Made by a program: the position numbers and the translations under genes
DNA from: Bacteroidia bacterium
GTDB lineage: Bacteria; Bacteroidota; Bacteroidia; B-17B0; Aurantibacillaceae
DNA: 64,000 bases
NCBI GenBank assembly: GCA_016787445.1
Contig: JAEUTQ010000024.1
Span: 27,173-91,172, forward strand
Direction of reading: 5' to 3'
Notes under the pieces: generated by a model
What the model was told of the DNA's origin: nothing
Seen by the model: only the letters and a program-made list of their open reading frames with translations
Databases searched by the model: none
Part shown: in pieces, positions 24,201-35,300 of the stretch
Layout of the letters: each line of letters starts with the position of its first letter
Position numbering within the stretch: position 1 is the stretch's first letter

Positions 24201-25991
24201 ATGAAGAACATCAGGAACTTTTGCATTATTGCCCATATCGACCACGGAAAAAGCACACTTGCCGACCGCCTATTGGAATATACAAACACCATTAGTAAAC
24301 GCGAGATGCAAGACCAGGTTTTGGATGACATGGATCTAGAGAAAGAGCGCGGGATTACCATTAAGAGTCACGCCATTCAAATGGATTACATGTACAAAGG
24401 CGAGAAGTATGTTTTGAATTTGATTGATACGCCGGGTCACGTTGACTTTAGTTACGAAGTATCGCGTTCCATTGCGGCGTGTGAAGGTGCTTTATTAATT
24501 GTAGATGCCGCACAGGGTATACAGGCACAAACCATTTCCAATTTATATTTAGCCTTAGAACATGATTTGGAAATTATTCCTATCATGAACAAAATAGATT
24601 TACCAAGTGCCGAGCCTGAATTAGTAAAAGATCAAATTGTAGATTTATTAGGTTGTAAGCGCGAAGATATTATGTCGGCTTCCGGAAAAACCGGACAAGG
24701 CGTACATGAAATTTTAGAAGCGATTGTAGATAGAATTCCTGCCCCTAGCGGTGATGAGAATGGTCCGTTACAAGCATTGATTTTTGATTCTGTATTTAAT
24801 TCTTTCAGAGGTATTATTGCTTACTTCCGTATTTATAACGGACAGTTAAAGAAAGGCGACAAAGTAAAATTTGTGAATACAGGCATGGAATACAATGCCG
24901 ATGAAATTGGTGTATTACGTTTAAAACAAGAACCTCGTGATATCGTAAAAACCGGTGATGTAGGTTATATTATTTCCGGAATTAAAGAAGCGCGTGAGGT
25001 AAAAGTGGGTGATACGATTACCACTGTTGCAAATCCATGTAAAGAAGCAATTAAAGGATTTGAAGATGTAAAACCAATGGTATTTGCCGGTATTTATCCT
25101 GTAGATACTGAAGATTTCGAAGAGCTTCGTTACTCGATGGAGAAGTTACAATTAAATGATGCTTCATTGACCTGGGAACCGGAAAGCTCTGCGGCTTTAG
25201 GTTTCGGATTCCGTTGCGGATTCTTAGGAATGTTACACATGGAGATTGTACAGGAACGTTTGGAACGCGAGTTCAACATGACGGTTATTACCACTGTACC
25301 AAACGTAAGTTACATTGCATACAAAACTAACGGTGAGGTTATAACGGTAAACAATCCGAGTGACTTACCAGATCCTGCACTCATTGATTATGTAGAAGAG
25401 CCGTATATAAAAGCAAATATCATTACTAAATCAGAATTTATTGGTCCGGTAATGAGTTTGTGTATTGAGAAGCGCGGACAAATTGTTACTCAAAATTATT
25501 TAACTGCCGATCGCGTTGAATTAGTTTTTGAAATGCCATTAGGAGAAGTTGTATTTGATTTCTTCGACCGATTAAAATCTATCTCTAAAGGTTATGCTTC
25601 TTTCGATTATCATCCAATAGGCATGAAACAATCTGACTTAGTGAAGCTGGATATTTTATTGAATGGCGAACAAGTGGATGCTTTATCTGCCTTAATACAT
25701 CGCAGCAATGCCTATGAATTCGGTAAAAAGATTTGCGAAAAATTGAAAGAATTAATCCCGCGTCAGCAATTTGAAATTCCTATTCAGGCTGCAGTGGGCG
25801 CGAAAATTATTGCGCGTGAAACCATTCGCGCGATTCGTAAAGACGTAACTGCGAAATGTTATGGTGGTGATATCAGCCGTAAGCGTAAATTATTGGAAAA
25901 ACAAAAAGAAGGTAAAAAGCGCATGAAGCAAGTTGGTAGTGTAGAGATTCCGCAAAGTGCCTTCATGGCTGTGTTAAAGCTAAACGATTAG
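24201..25991 (+). CDS. lepA: Elongation factor 4
   Basis: A 596-residue ribosome-associated GTPase that promotes back-translocation and ribosome biogenesis. The start is the ATG at 24201 ([24 protein letters not shown]), the family's normal start; an in-frame TTG 33 bases earlier is rejected. GTPase motifs seen are AHIDHGKST (G1), DTPGHVDF (G3) and NKIDLP (G4). After the EF-Tu-like domain II come the EF-G-like domains and the EF4-specific C-terminal domain ([29 protein letters not shown]). Length matches the family (about 595-600). It is preceded by a consensus -7 box and followed by porT after 36 bases on the same strand. Confidence 0.97.
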   Translation: MKNIRNFCIIAHIDHGKSTLADRLLEYTNTISKREMQDQVLDDMDLEKERGITIKSHAIQMDYMYKGEKYVLNLIDTPGHVDFSYEVSRSIAACEGALLIVDAAQGIQAQTISNLYLALEHDLEIIPIMNKIDLPSAEPELVKDQIVDLLGCKREDIMSASGKTGQGVHEILEAIVDRIPAPSGDENGPLQALIFDSVFNSFRGIIAYFRIYNGQLKKGDKVKFVNTGMEYNADEIGVLRLKQEPRDIVKTGDVGYIISGIKEAREVKVGDTITTVANPCKEAIKGFEDVKPMVFAGIYPVDTEDFEELRYSMEKLQLNDASLTWEPESSAALGFGFRCGFLGMLHMEIVQERLEREFNMTVITTVPNVSYIAYKTNGEVITVNNPSDLPDPALIDYVEEPYIKANIITKSEFIGPVMSLCIEKRGQIVTQNYLTADRVELVFEMPLGEVVFDFFDRLKSISKGYASFDYHPIGMKQSDLVKLDILLNGEQVDALSALIHRSNAYEFGKKICEKLKELIPRQQFEIPIQAAVGAKIIARETIRAIRKDVTAKCYGGDISRKRKLLEKQKEGKKRMKQVGSVEIPQSAFMAVLKLND

Positions 25992-26027
25992 TGTAATAAA
26001 ATCATTATTTACACGTTATAAATTAAG

Positions 26028-26783
26028 TTGAGAGCAGTAAAATTCATAACGCTTTTTTTGATTGGCTTCCTTCAGAGCTTTAGTCAGCAAAGTGATGGAA
26101 TGGGCACCAATCTTCGTAATTTTTACAAAGGAAAATTGCATTTTGGTTTTACCATTGCTGCTAATCACACCGACTTCAGAATTCATACCGTAAGTAACGC
26201 CGCCTTTCCGGATACTGTTATTGATGATGTGCGTTATAAAATCAGAAGCGTTTACACCAAGGGCGATCCGGGATTTGCATTAGGTATTGTTTGTGATGTT
26301 CGCGTGCACGAATATTTACGCGCGCGCTTTACACCCAATATCAGTTTTGGCTCGCGCTCTTTAGAATACACCTTGCAAAATGCTAAACACGACAGCACCA
26401 AAATATTTATAAAAGGTGTTGAATCAACCTTTCTGATTTTTCCGATCGAATTAAAATTACAATCCAAACGAATGGGTAATTTTGGCGCTTACGTTATTGG
26501 CGGCGGGGCTTATGCATTGGATTTAGCTTCCAATAAAAAAGCCGCAGCTGTAAGCAGTAATGCCAACCGATTAGACGATGCCGTGCGAATTAAGCGGGAT
26601 GATTTTATTTACAGCGTGGGCGCCGGTGTGGATTTCTACCTGCAGTATTTTAAATTCGGAATGGAATTAAAAATAATGAATGGCACCAAAAACTTAATTT
26701 ACCGCGATAACAATATCTTTGCAAAAAGTGTTGACAAGGTGAATTCGCGCATGGTCGTGTTTTCTCTTACGTTTGAGGGGTAA
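26028..26783 (+). CDS. porT: Type IX secretion PorT-like outer-membrane protein
   Basis: A 251-residue protein with a TTG start, since no ATG precedes the signal peptide (RAVKFITLFLIGFLQSFS, then QQ). The mature part is an outer-membrane beta-barrel of the PorT/SprT kind, recognised by FGFTIAANHTDFRI, PGFALGIVCDVRVHEYLRARFTPNISFGSRSLEY, ESTFLIFPIELKLQSKRMGNF, YVIGGGAYALDLAS, RIKRDDFIYSVGAGVDFYLQYFKFGMELKI and SVDKVNSRMVVFSL. PorT is needed for T9SS export in Porphyromonas and for gliding in Flavobacterium. Five genes in this window encode cargo for this system. The assignment rests on motif order recalled from the family; it starts 36 bases after lepA and could be read with it. Confidence 0.85.
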   Translation: MRAVKFITLFLIGFLQSFSQQSDGMGTNLRNFYKGKLHFGFTIAANHTDFRIHTVSNAAFPDTVIDDVRYKIRSVYTKGDPGFALGIVCDVRVHEYLRARFTPNISFGSRSLEYTLQNAKHDSTKIFIKGVESTFLIFPIELKLQSKRMGNFGAYVIGGGAYALDLASNKKAAAVSSNANRLDDAVRIKRDDFIYSVGAGVDFYLQYFKFGMELKIMNGTKNLIYRDNNIFAKSVDKVNSRMVVFSLTFEG

Positions 26784-26796
26784 AATAATTAGTAAG

Positions 26797-27080
26797 TGTC
26801 AGTTCGAGCGTAGTCGAGAACTTTAGTTAAGAGAAATCTTTTTTTAGATTCCTCCCTACGGTTGGAATGACAAAACGAGAAGAATGTCAGTTCGAGCGAA
26901 GTCGAGAACTTTAGTTAAGAGAAATCAATTGAGAAGATTCCTCCCTACGGTCGGAATGACAAAATGAGAAGAATGTCAGTTCGAGCGTAGTCGAGAACAT
27001 TCAATGTCAGTTCGAGCGTAGTCGAGAACTTTAGTTAAGAGAAATCAATTGAAAAGATTCCTCTCTACGGTCGGAATGAC
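26797..27080. repeat. Array of interspersed palindromic repeats
   Basis: Four copies of one element stand in tandem: 26797-26872, 26885-26961, a truncated copy at 26974-26999, and 27005-27080. A full unit is about 76 bases. It opens TGTCAGTTCGAGCGTAG and closes CTACGGTCGGAATGACA, an imperfect inverted repeat (14 of 17 pairs), so it can fold as a hairpin. A 12-base spacer, AAACGAGAAGAA or AAATGAGAAGAA, follows each of the first two copies. Similar elements are widespread between genes in Bacteroidota genomes. The array fills nearly all of the 338-base gap between porT and the flavoprotein gene; no gene or clear terminator is seen in it. Confidence 0.85.
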
Positions 27081-27121
27081 GAACGAAAGAAAAACTAAGG
27101 GATAAAAACCCTTCTTATAAC

Positions 27122-28699
27122 ATGAAAAAAACAATTCAACTGCAGCTGCCTGCAACAACAGCATTTAACGAGCAGCTTTTAAAAGAAGAAATTGCTACGC
27201 AACTTTCTTTAAATCCTGACGATACATTTTCTATTCAACCGGTAAAACGCAGCATTGATGCGCGGGGAAGAAACATTAAGATAAACTTAACTGTGGATGT
27301 TTACATTAACGAAAGCATTCCTGAATTTTCTTATACCCCCGATTACAAACACTGTACTCCCAACTCCGAACTCCGAACCATAATTGGCGCCGGACCTGCC
27401 GGATTATTTGCTGCACTGCGTTGCTTAGAATTAGGTTTAAAGCCTGTGATTTTTGAACGTGGTAAAGATGTGCAAAGCCGTCGCCGCGATTTAGCGGCCA
27501 TTAATAAAGAACACCTTGTTAATCCGGAAAGTAATTACTGTTTTGGCGAAGGCGGTGCAGGAACTTACAGTGATGGTAAATTATATACACGCTCTACAAA
27601 GCGCGGTGATGTAGAAAAAATCCTTAAGGTTCTCGTTTATCATGGAGCTTCTACCGAAATATTGGTGGATGCCCATCCTCATATTGGCACGAATAAATTG
27701 CCAAAAATTATCGCCAACATGCGCGAAACAATTTTAAAATTCGGAGGAGAAATTCATTTTGAACATAAATTAACGGATTTTAAAACAGATAAAAACTTAC
27801 TGAAAGAAATCACCGTTTTGGATCTGAAAAGCGGAGAAGAAAAATTGTTTCCTGTCAACAAAATTATATTAGCAACCGGACACAGCGCGCGTAACATTTA
27901 TGAATTATTGCACGCGAAGAATGTTTTAATTGAAGCGAAACCTTTTGCGATGGGTGTCCGCGCCGAACATCCTCAGGAATTGATTGACCGCATCCAATAT
28001 CATTGCGGTAGTTTGAATGAAGTGGTGCAAAAAAGAAATTATTTGCCGGCTGCCAGTTATAGTTTAGTACAGCAGGTGAATGGCAGAGGTGTGTATTCTT
28101 TTTGTATGTGTCCCGGAGGCATTATCGCGCCGTGCGCTACTGACCAGGAAGAAATAGTAACGAATGGTTGGTCGCCAAGTAAACGAAATAATCCTTACGC
28201 GAACAGTGGCATAGTTGTTGGATTTGATCTAAAAGATTTTGAGCCTTACAAAAAACACGGTGCGCTCGCCGGATTGGAATTTCAAAAACAATTGGAACAC
28301 ACGGCATGGACAAAAGGCGGGAAAACCCAAACCGCTCCCGCACAACGTTTACAGGATTTTGTGAATAATAAATTAAGTAACACACTCCCCGATTGCTCTT
28401 ATCAGCCTGGAATCACTTCGGTGATGATGAATGAAGTGTTGGGAAGATTAATTGGTCCGAGCTTGCAGGAAGGTTTTAAATCTTTCGGCAATAAAATGCG
28501 TGGCTATTTAACCAATGAAGCTGTTATTGTAGGAGTAGAATCGCGCACCTCAACACCGGTGCGCATTCCGCGTGACAGGGAAACGCTAAAGCATCCGCAA
28601 CTTGAAAATTTATTTCCTTGCGGTGAAGGCGCAGGATTTGCCGGAGGAATTGTTAGCGCAGCAATTGATGGAGAGAAATGTACTGAGGCTTCGAAATAA
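27122..28699 (+). CDS. FAD-dependent oxidoreductase (COG2509-type)
   Basis: A 525-residue flavoprotein. An N-terminal ACT/RNA-binding-like region of about 80 residues (SIDARGRNIKINLTVDVYI) precedes the dinucleotide-binding motif GAGPAGLFAALR at 89-100. Further features are VIFERG, the SYCFGEGGAGTYSDGKL-type segment (NYCFGEGGAGTYSDGKLYTRS, with this family's invariant GGAGTfSDGKL), ATGHSARNIYELL, MGVRAEHPQELID, FCMCPGGII and the final PCGEGAGFAGGIVSAAIDG. This is the family annotated as uncharacterised FAD-dependent dehydrogenase. Its substrate is unknown; it is a cytoplasmic protein. It begins 41 bases after the repeat array and ends one base before the stop of a convergent lipoprotein gene. 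Confidence 0.88.
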   Translation: MKKTIQLQLPATTAFNEQLLKEEIATQLSLNPDDTFSIQPVKRSIDARGRNIKINLTVDVYINESIPEFSYTPDYKHCTPNSELRTIIGAGPAGLFAALRCLELGLKPVIFERGKDVQSRRRDLAAINKEHLVNPESNYCFGEGGAGTYSDGKLYTRSTKRGDVEKILKVLVYHGASTEILVDAHPHIGTNKLPKIIANMRETILKFGGEIHFEHKLTDFKTDKNLLKEITVLDLKSGEEKLFPVNKIILATGHSARNIYELLHAKNVLIEAKPFAMGVRAEHPQELIDRIQYHCGSLNEVVQKRNYLPAASYSLVQQVNGRGVYSFCMCPGGIIAPCATDQEEIVTNGWSPSKRNNPYANSGIVVGFDLKDFEPYKKHGALAGLEFQKQLEHTAWTKGGKTQTAPAQRLQDFVNNKLSNTLPDCSYQPGITSVMMNEVLGRLIGPSLQEGFKSFGNKMRGYLTNEAVIVGVESRTSTPVRIPRDRETLKHPQLENLFPCGEGAGFAGGIVSAAIDGEKCTEASK

Positions 28700-28700
28700 G

Positions 28701-29108
28701 CTATTGAACAATAATCGTCCAATTCAATTTTTCTAATTCCTCCAAAGAATAAGAGTAAAGTCTATAATACTTTCGCATGGAGTTTAAGTCATTAACATCT
28801 TTATAGAGAGCTGCGAATTTTATCAAACTATCTTTTGAATAAACGTACATAAATAATTTGCCGCTTTTACTTCGTTCAATTGAATGCTTCCATCCTTTCT
28901 GCCCGCTCATGTTTATTTCATTTACTGAATCATTCATAGGAATGGATTTTCGCAAATAATACGCGAAATTATTTCGATCACCAGCCAAAGTGTCATAAGT
29001 AATTATATAACAAATTTCACTTGTTTTTTCATTTATAATTTTAAGTTTTCTATCATAAAACTCGCACGAAACAAATAATAGAAAACTATAATAAATTAAC
29101 TTCTTCAT
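28701..29108 (-). CDS. Small lipoprotein of unknown function
   Basis: A 135-residue protein with a lipoprotein signal (MKKLIYYSFLLFVSC, lipid at Cys15). The ATG at 29108 is used; the longer frame, starting at 29153, would read through a palindromic repeat. The mature part has no family I know: EFYDRKLKIINEKTSEICYIITYDTL, then SGQKGWKHSIERSKSGKLFMYVYS, then YYRLYSYSLEELEKLNWTIIVQ. The last segment (SLEELEKLNWTI) resembles the ending of several Bacteroidota lipoproteins annotated as hypothetical. It is monocistronic and convergent with the flavoprotein gene. Confidence 0.7.
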   Translation of the reverse strand: MKKLIYYSFLLFVSCEFYDRKLKIINEKTSEICYIITYDTLAGDRNNFAYYLRKSIPMNDSVNEINMSGQKGWKHSIERSKSGKLFMYVYSKDSLIKFAALYKDVNDLNSMRKYYRLYSYSLEELEKLNWTIIVQ

Positions 29109-29127
29109 ATTAATGTTTATCCCGTTC

Positions 29128-29148
29128 GCGCGGATTTGTAATCCGTGC
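29128..29148. repeat. REP-like palindrome
   Basis: GCGCGGATT, a TGTloop, then AATCCGTGC gives a 9-bp hairpin with one G-T pair, GC-rich in an AT-rich gap. Similar sequences of the form GCGGATTACAAATCCG occur as dispersed palindromes in Bacteroidota. It lies 20 bases upstream of a lipoprotein start; a promoter role is not evident. The rest of the 206-base gap (29109-29314) holds the terminator at 29282 and no gene. Confidence 0.5.
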
Positions 29149-29281
29149 GCCAAAATGCTTATTTGTTTTAAAAAGTAAAATACTGTCCGTTTTTGAAAGA
29201 GTAGACTTTAATCTAAGTTATAAATAGTTTACTAATTTAAAAAACACAGTATACCATCAAAGCGCACAACATCCTAAAACA

Positions 29282-29311
29282 AAAAAGCCCGAACATTTGC
29301 CCGGGCTTTTT
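29282..29311 (-). terminator. Rho-independent terminator of the giant SprB-like gene
   Basis: A perfect 10-bp stem (AAAAAGCCCG / CGGGCTTTTT) with a 10-base loop lies 3 bases after the stop of the 3140-codon gene. The A/T extensions give T-tails in both directions. Confidence 0.88.
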
Positions 29312-29314
29312 AAT

Positions 29315-32300
29315 TTATTGCACTTTCTTTAATCGTGACAACAGAGTGACGTGACCAACATATTTGTGCTCATTACCTCCTAAATCCCTCACAATAATTT
29401 TATACACATAAACTCCATCCTCCACTGCCTTAGTACTTCCTTTCACAGTTCCATCCCAACCTTTACGGAAATTATCGCTGGTAAAGATCAACTCACCCCA
29501 ACGATCGAAGATATACATCACATAATTCTCTTCATCAATACCAACACCTTTTGGCTGGAATACATCATTTAATCCGTTTTCATCCGGTGTAAATGCATTC
29601 GGAATATAAATCGCGTAATCAGGCGTTATTTCTACGTGATGCATAACAGTATCCATACAACCTTTATCATTAATTGCTACCAAATACACTTGGTATACAC
29701 CAATTAAATCATACACATGCGAAGGATGCATTACAGTTGAATTATTATTAGGCGCATTATAATCACCAAAATCCCAGAAGTACGTTACAGCTCCCGTAGA
29801 GGTGTTTGTAAACTGAATTTCCGGATTCAACATGGAAGTTGATTGCGGTGTTGGGAAAAACTCTGCAATCGGCTTAGGATATACTTCAATATAATTCATT
29901 ACTGATGTATCTTTCTTACAACCGAACTGATTTACGATTGAGAAACTCACATTATAGAATCCTGCTTCCGGATAATACCATGTAATTGGACTGCCACCTG
30001 CTGTTCCGCCTCCACCATTACCTCCACCGAATGTCCAGGTATAAATATCTGTGTTCGATGTTGAAGTAGCAGTGTAGTTAACCGTTAGAGGCATACAACC
30101 TTTAACAACATCGGAGCTAAATGTACCTTGCGGTAACGGATTTACATTCACCGTAAATTGCGCTGTAGCACCCGGTACTGTACAACCATCGTTGATAGAT
30201 ACAGTGTAGATGTTAGGCGTGGTAAAGAAGTTAGCTGTTACCTGAGTAGCGGAACCTGTTGTGCCATTACTCCAGTTGTAAGTATATGGACCACCATTAC
30301 CCGGACTTGTAATGTTAGGTGTTAAGGTTGCATTATCACCGTGACATTTAGTTACACTGAATCCACTTGCTAATAATTGCGGCTTCACATTGATATTAAT
30401 GATTTTTGGTGAAGTCGAACAACCATTCGCATCAGTTAATGATACCATGTATGATGTGGTTACTGTTGGTGTTAATGCATGCGGACCACCACCGGATAAA
30501 CTTGGTGTCCAGCTATACGTATAAGCAGGAGTACCGCCGCTACCGGCTGCATAAATCTGTGCAACTTGTCCATAACAAATGGTTGGGTCAGGACTCACAT
30601 TCAATAATAAAATATTTGGTTGTGTTACATTCACAACACCACTCGCTGTACAACCATACACATCGGTTACAGTAGCTGAATAAACACCAGCGCCTACTCC
30701 ATTTACAGTTTGTGTAGTAGATGCTGAAGGATTATTCCAGATAAATGTATATGGCGCTGTTCCTGATGAGAAGTTGATTGCCATTGAACCATTCTGCTGA
30801 CCAAAACACAACGGCGCTGTGAAAGTCATAGATGTTAAGTTTGGTCCCGGTGCATTTGGTACGTTTACTGATTGTGTAATCACGCAACCGTTAGCATCCG
30901 TTATTACCACATTCCAGTTATTAGAACTTAGGTTAGTCGCCACTGAAGTGTTTTGAGGTGTAGGCGTATTCCAGTTATAAGAATATCCCGGCGTACCACC
31001 ACTAACAGAAACTGTTGCACTACCATTTGCATTTCCGCATGTAGCAGGAGTTGCCGTAGCTGAACTTAATAACTGTGTAGGCTGAGATATCACATATACA
31101 CCGCTTGTTGTACACGATTTAGTATCGGTTACTAATAAACTATATGTTCCCGCAGCTAAATTAGTAATCACAGGATTTCCAGGTTGAGTTGGCGACCAAA
31201 CTAATGTATAGGCAGGTGTACCACCCGTTATATTAGTAGTGATTTGTCCTGTATTATTATTAAAGCAAGTTAAATTAGTGACAGAGAAACTGTTTATCAC
31301 CAATGGATTTGGTTGATTAATGGTTACTGTTTGTGAAGTAGGACAACCATTTGCATCCGTCACAAAACATGTATACGTACCAGGACCCATGCTCACTGCT
31401 ACTGAAGAGCTTTGTGCGGTTGGCGTCCAGAGGTAAGTGTAACCCGGAGTACCACCGTTCAATAACATAGTTGCAGTTCCATTGCTGGCACCACTACAAG
31501 TTACATGCGTTACGTTTGTAATGGCACTGTTTAATTGCGGTGGCTGAGTAATATTTACTGAACCTGTTGCAATACAACCCGCGGCATCTGTTATTGTAAT
31601 AGAGTGGAATCCTGCAGGTAAATTATTTACGTTTTGTGTAGTTTGTGCAAGATAAGACCATAGAATACTAATTGTTCCGGTACCACCTGATATACTTGTT
31701 GTAGCAGAACCGTTATTTCCACCAAAACAACTTACCGCCGTTGTATTTGTAACAACTAATGTTGGTCCTGCGATATCATTAATTAAAGCGACACCTGAAA
31801 TCGTACAACCGTTCACGTCAGTTACTGTAACTGTGTAAGCACCTGCAGTAACACCATTAATACAAGAGTTGGTAAATAATGGATTGCTGGTCCATTGATA
31901 AGTATATCCACCTGCTCCACCACCAGCTAACACACACATGCTACCGTTTGCTTGTAAACAGTTAGAGTTCGTTGAACTCACCACTGCAGTTAAAGCTGCA
32001 GGTTGTGTAATAGTTGTTGTACGTGTAGTTACACAACCTAAGTTATCTGTAATCTGAACGGTATGCGTTCCCGGAGGTAATGTATTTACATTTGGTGTAT
32101 TATTTAATGTTGGGAACCATAAGAAGGTATAAGGGCCCGTTCCACCGCTATATGCTAAATTACCGATACCGTTATTTAATCCGTTACAAGTTACATTGGT
32201 ACTGGTTAAGGTTGCTTGTAGTGGCGTTGGTTGAGTAATTGTTGCAACGGCTGTAGTGATACAACCCATCGCATCTGTAATGGTTGCGGTGTAATTACCT

Positions 32301-35300
32301 GCGGCAAGACTGCTTGATGTGGCTGCTGTTGCTCCCGATGGCGACCAGTTATAAGTATAACCCGGCGTTCCACCTGAAGGCATTACTGTTGCAAATCCAT
32401 CTGTATAACCTGCACAACTTACATTTCCTGTAGCAGAGATGCTGGCCGTTAGTTGTGTTGGCTGAGTAATAATTACAGAAGCTGTTGCAGTACATCCGTT
32501 TTGATCAGTCGTAAATAAAGTATAGGTACCAGGACACAAGTTTGTTACCGCTTGCGTGCTTAATGGTCCTGGACCACCCACCCAATTAAATATAACTGCG
32601 CCGATTGAGTTTGAAGTTGTTCCTGTCGCCATACCGTTACATGCACCAAAACAAGTGACATTGGTTGATGTAATTGCTGAAGTCATTTGCGCAGGATTCA
32701 ATAATGTTGTAGAAGTTGTAGCTACACAACCCATCGCGTCTGTTACAGTTACAATATGATTACCCGGACCGAGTCCTGTAGGATTTGCTAAAGTAGAACC
32801 GGAAGGCACCCAATTATAAGAATAACCCGGTGTTCCGCCTAATACACCTACATTGGCTGTACCGTTTGTTGCATTAAAACATAATGGATTCGTACCCGAA
32901 GCAGTTACTGTTAATGCAGGAGGCTGAGTTATACTTACGCTAACAGAAGAAATACAACCATTCACGTCTGTAACAGTTCCTGTATAAACACCTGCGGTTA
33001 AATTTGATGCAATACCTGTATTTTGTCCGTTACTCCATAAATAAATATATGGCGCATTACCACCACTAACTGTTGTGGTTGCAATACCATTATTACCACC
33101 AAAACAACTAACATTAGTTTGACTAGTTACACTCATTACAGGTCCCGCCTGATTTGGAATAGAAGCAGCTGCCGTGGTAACACAACCGTTAGCATCCGTT
33201 ACAGAAACTGTATACGTACCTGCTAAAGCATTACTGATGCTTGGACCTGTAGCTGAAGTGCTCCATACGTATGTATAACCCGGTGTTCCACCTGTTGCTG
33301 ATATGGTAGCAGAACCGTTTGCTTGATTACAATTAGCTGTAGTTACGCTTGAGGTTACTGTTACTGAAGTTGGCTGTGTAATGGAAGCTGTTGCAACCGC
33401 AATACAACCTTTAGAATCGGTTACTGTTACGGTGTATGTTCCGGCCGGTAAATTTGGCGCGGTAGCAGTTGTAGCTCCACCTGCAGCCCATAAATAAGTT
33501 AATGGAGGTGTACCACCACCGTTATAAATTGCAGTAGCTGATCCGTTATTGCCACCAAAACAACTTACTGCGGTTGTTCCTGTCATCACATCCAAAGGAC
33601 CAGGCTCTGTTAGAGTTCCTGCCACCGACGATGTACATCCGAAAGCATCCGTTAAAGTTACAGAGTAAGTTCCTTGTCCGAGGTTGGTAGCTGTTTGTGT
33701 ATTTTGTCCGTTACTCCAGCTATAGCTGATTGGAGCACTCATGGCTCCGGTAAATCCGGCCGTCATGCTTCCGTTTGTAAATCCGGCGCAGCTTGGGTTC
33801 AAACTAGCAGTAATAACTGCCGTTCCACCCGGTGTTACGCCAATCACACCCACCGCAGTTGTTGTACAAGAATTAGCATCGGTAATTGTTACTGTATAAG
33901 TTCCTGCTACAAGAGGATTCGATTGCGCGTTGTTTCCTCCGCCACCACTCCAGTTAAAAGTATAAGCCGGCGTTCCACCGGATGCCGATACTGATGCCGT
34001 ACCGTTCGCAGCTGTACAATTAGCATTAACAGAACTTACAGTTGCAGTAATAGCAGTTGGCTGCGTTACTTGAACAGATTGAGTTAATGTACATCCGTTT
34101 GCGTCACTTACCGTAATATTGTAAATACCCGCACCCTGACCGGTGAATGTTGTAGAAGTTTGGAATGGACCTCCATTTAATGAATAATTATAAGGACCTG
34201 TTCCACCTGAACCTGCCGCAAGTACGGAACCGTTAGTTCCGGCATTACAGCTGGTTGGATTTGATGTTAAGCTTAAAGTTAATTGTGTAGGTTGATTAAT
34301 GTTTACTGTAGCTGTTGTTACGCAACCTGCCGCATCCTTAACCAAAACAGTATATGGCTGGGAAGTTAAATTCGTAAATACACCTGAACCGCTGGTTATA
34401 TTTCCGGGCGTTAATGTATAACTATATCCCGGTGTTCCACCGGAAGTATTCACTGTAAAGCTTCCATTACTTCCATTAAAACAACTTACTGCGGTTTGTC
34501 CGCCGATTAAGGCAACAGGACTTCCTGTATTACCAATGGTATAGTTAACTGTTAATGTACAGCTGTTAGCATCCAGTACCGTTAAAGGATATGTTCCAGC
34601 TAGCTGACCAGCCGCAAAGGTATTGGTGCTAAACGGACTGCCATTAAATGAATATTGATAAGGAGCAGTACCACCGGTTACACCAGTTACTGTAGCACTT
34701 CCGTTAGCGTTACCGCAATTTGCATTTGTAGTAGATACACTTGCTGTAGCAGGACCGGTGATGTTTGCAATATTAAATGTGCCGGTAATAATACAACCAT
34801 TTGCATCGGATACTTGCGCATTTTGAACACCGCTTGCTAAACCTGTTGCTGTATTCGATGAAGAAACAGAGTTAACTGAAAAACTATAAACCGGAGTTCC
34901 ACCATTTACACCGATGGTTACACTTCCAACTGAACCTGCACATGAATTAGGTGCCGTGGTGAAAGTAATTGCTAAAGGTGTTGGTTGTGTAATGACTGCC
35001 GTTTGCTGAGCAGTACAGTTATTATTATCACGAACTACTACTGTATACGTTCCTGCTGTTAAACCAGTGAAGTTAGCACTCGCCTGGAATGGACCTCCGT
35101 TGATTGAATAATTATAACCCGGAATTCCTCCATTAGCAACTGAGCTGATTGATCCTGTATTTCCGGCATTACATAAAACATTTGAAGGTGTTATTGTTAA
35201 TGTAACTGGCGTAGGTTGAATAATTGTTAAGGTCGCTGAAGTAACACAACCTACAGCATCACTAATGTTAACATTATAATTTTGCGCAGTTAATCCGGTG

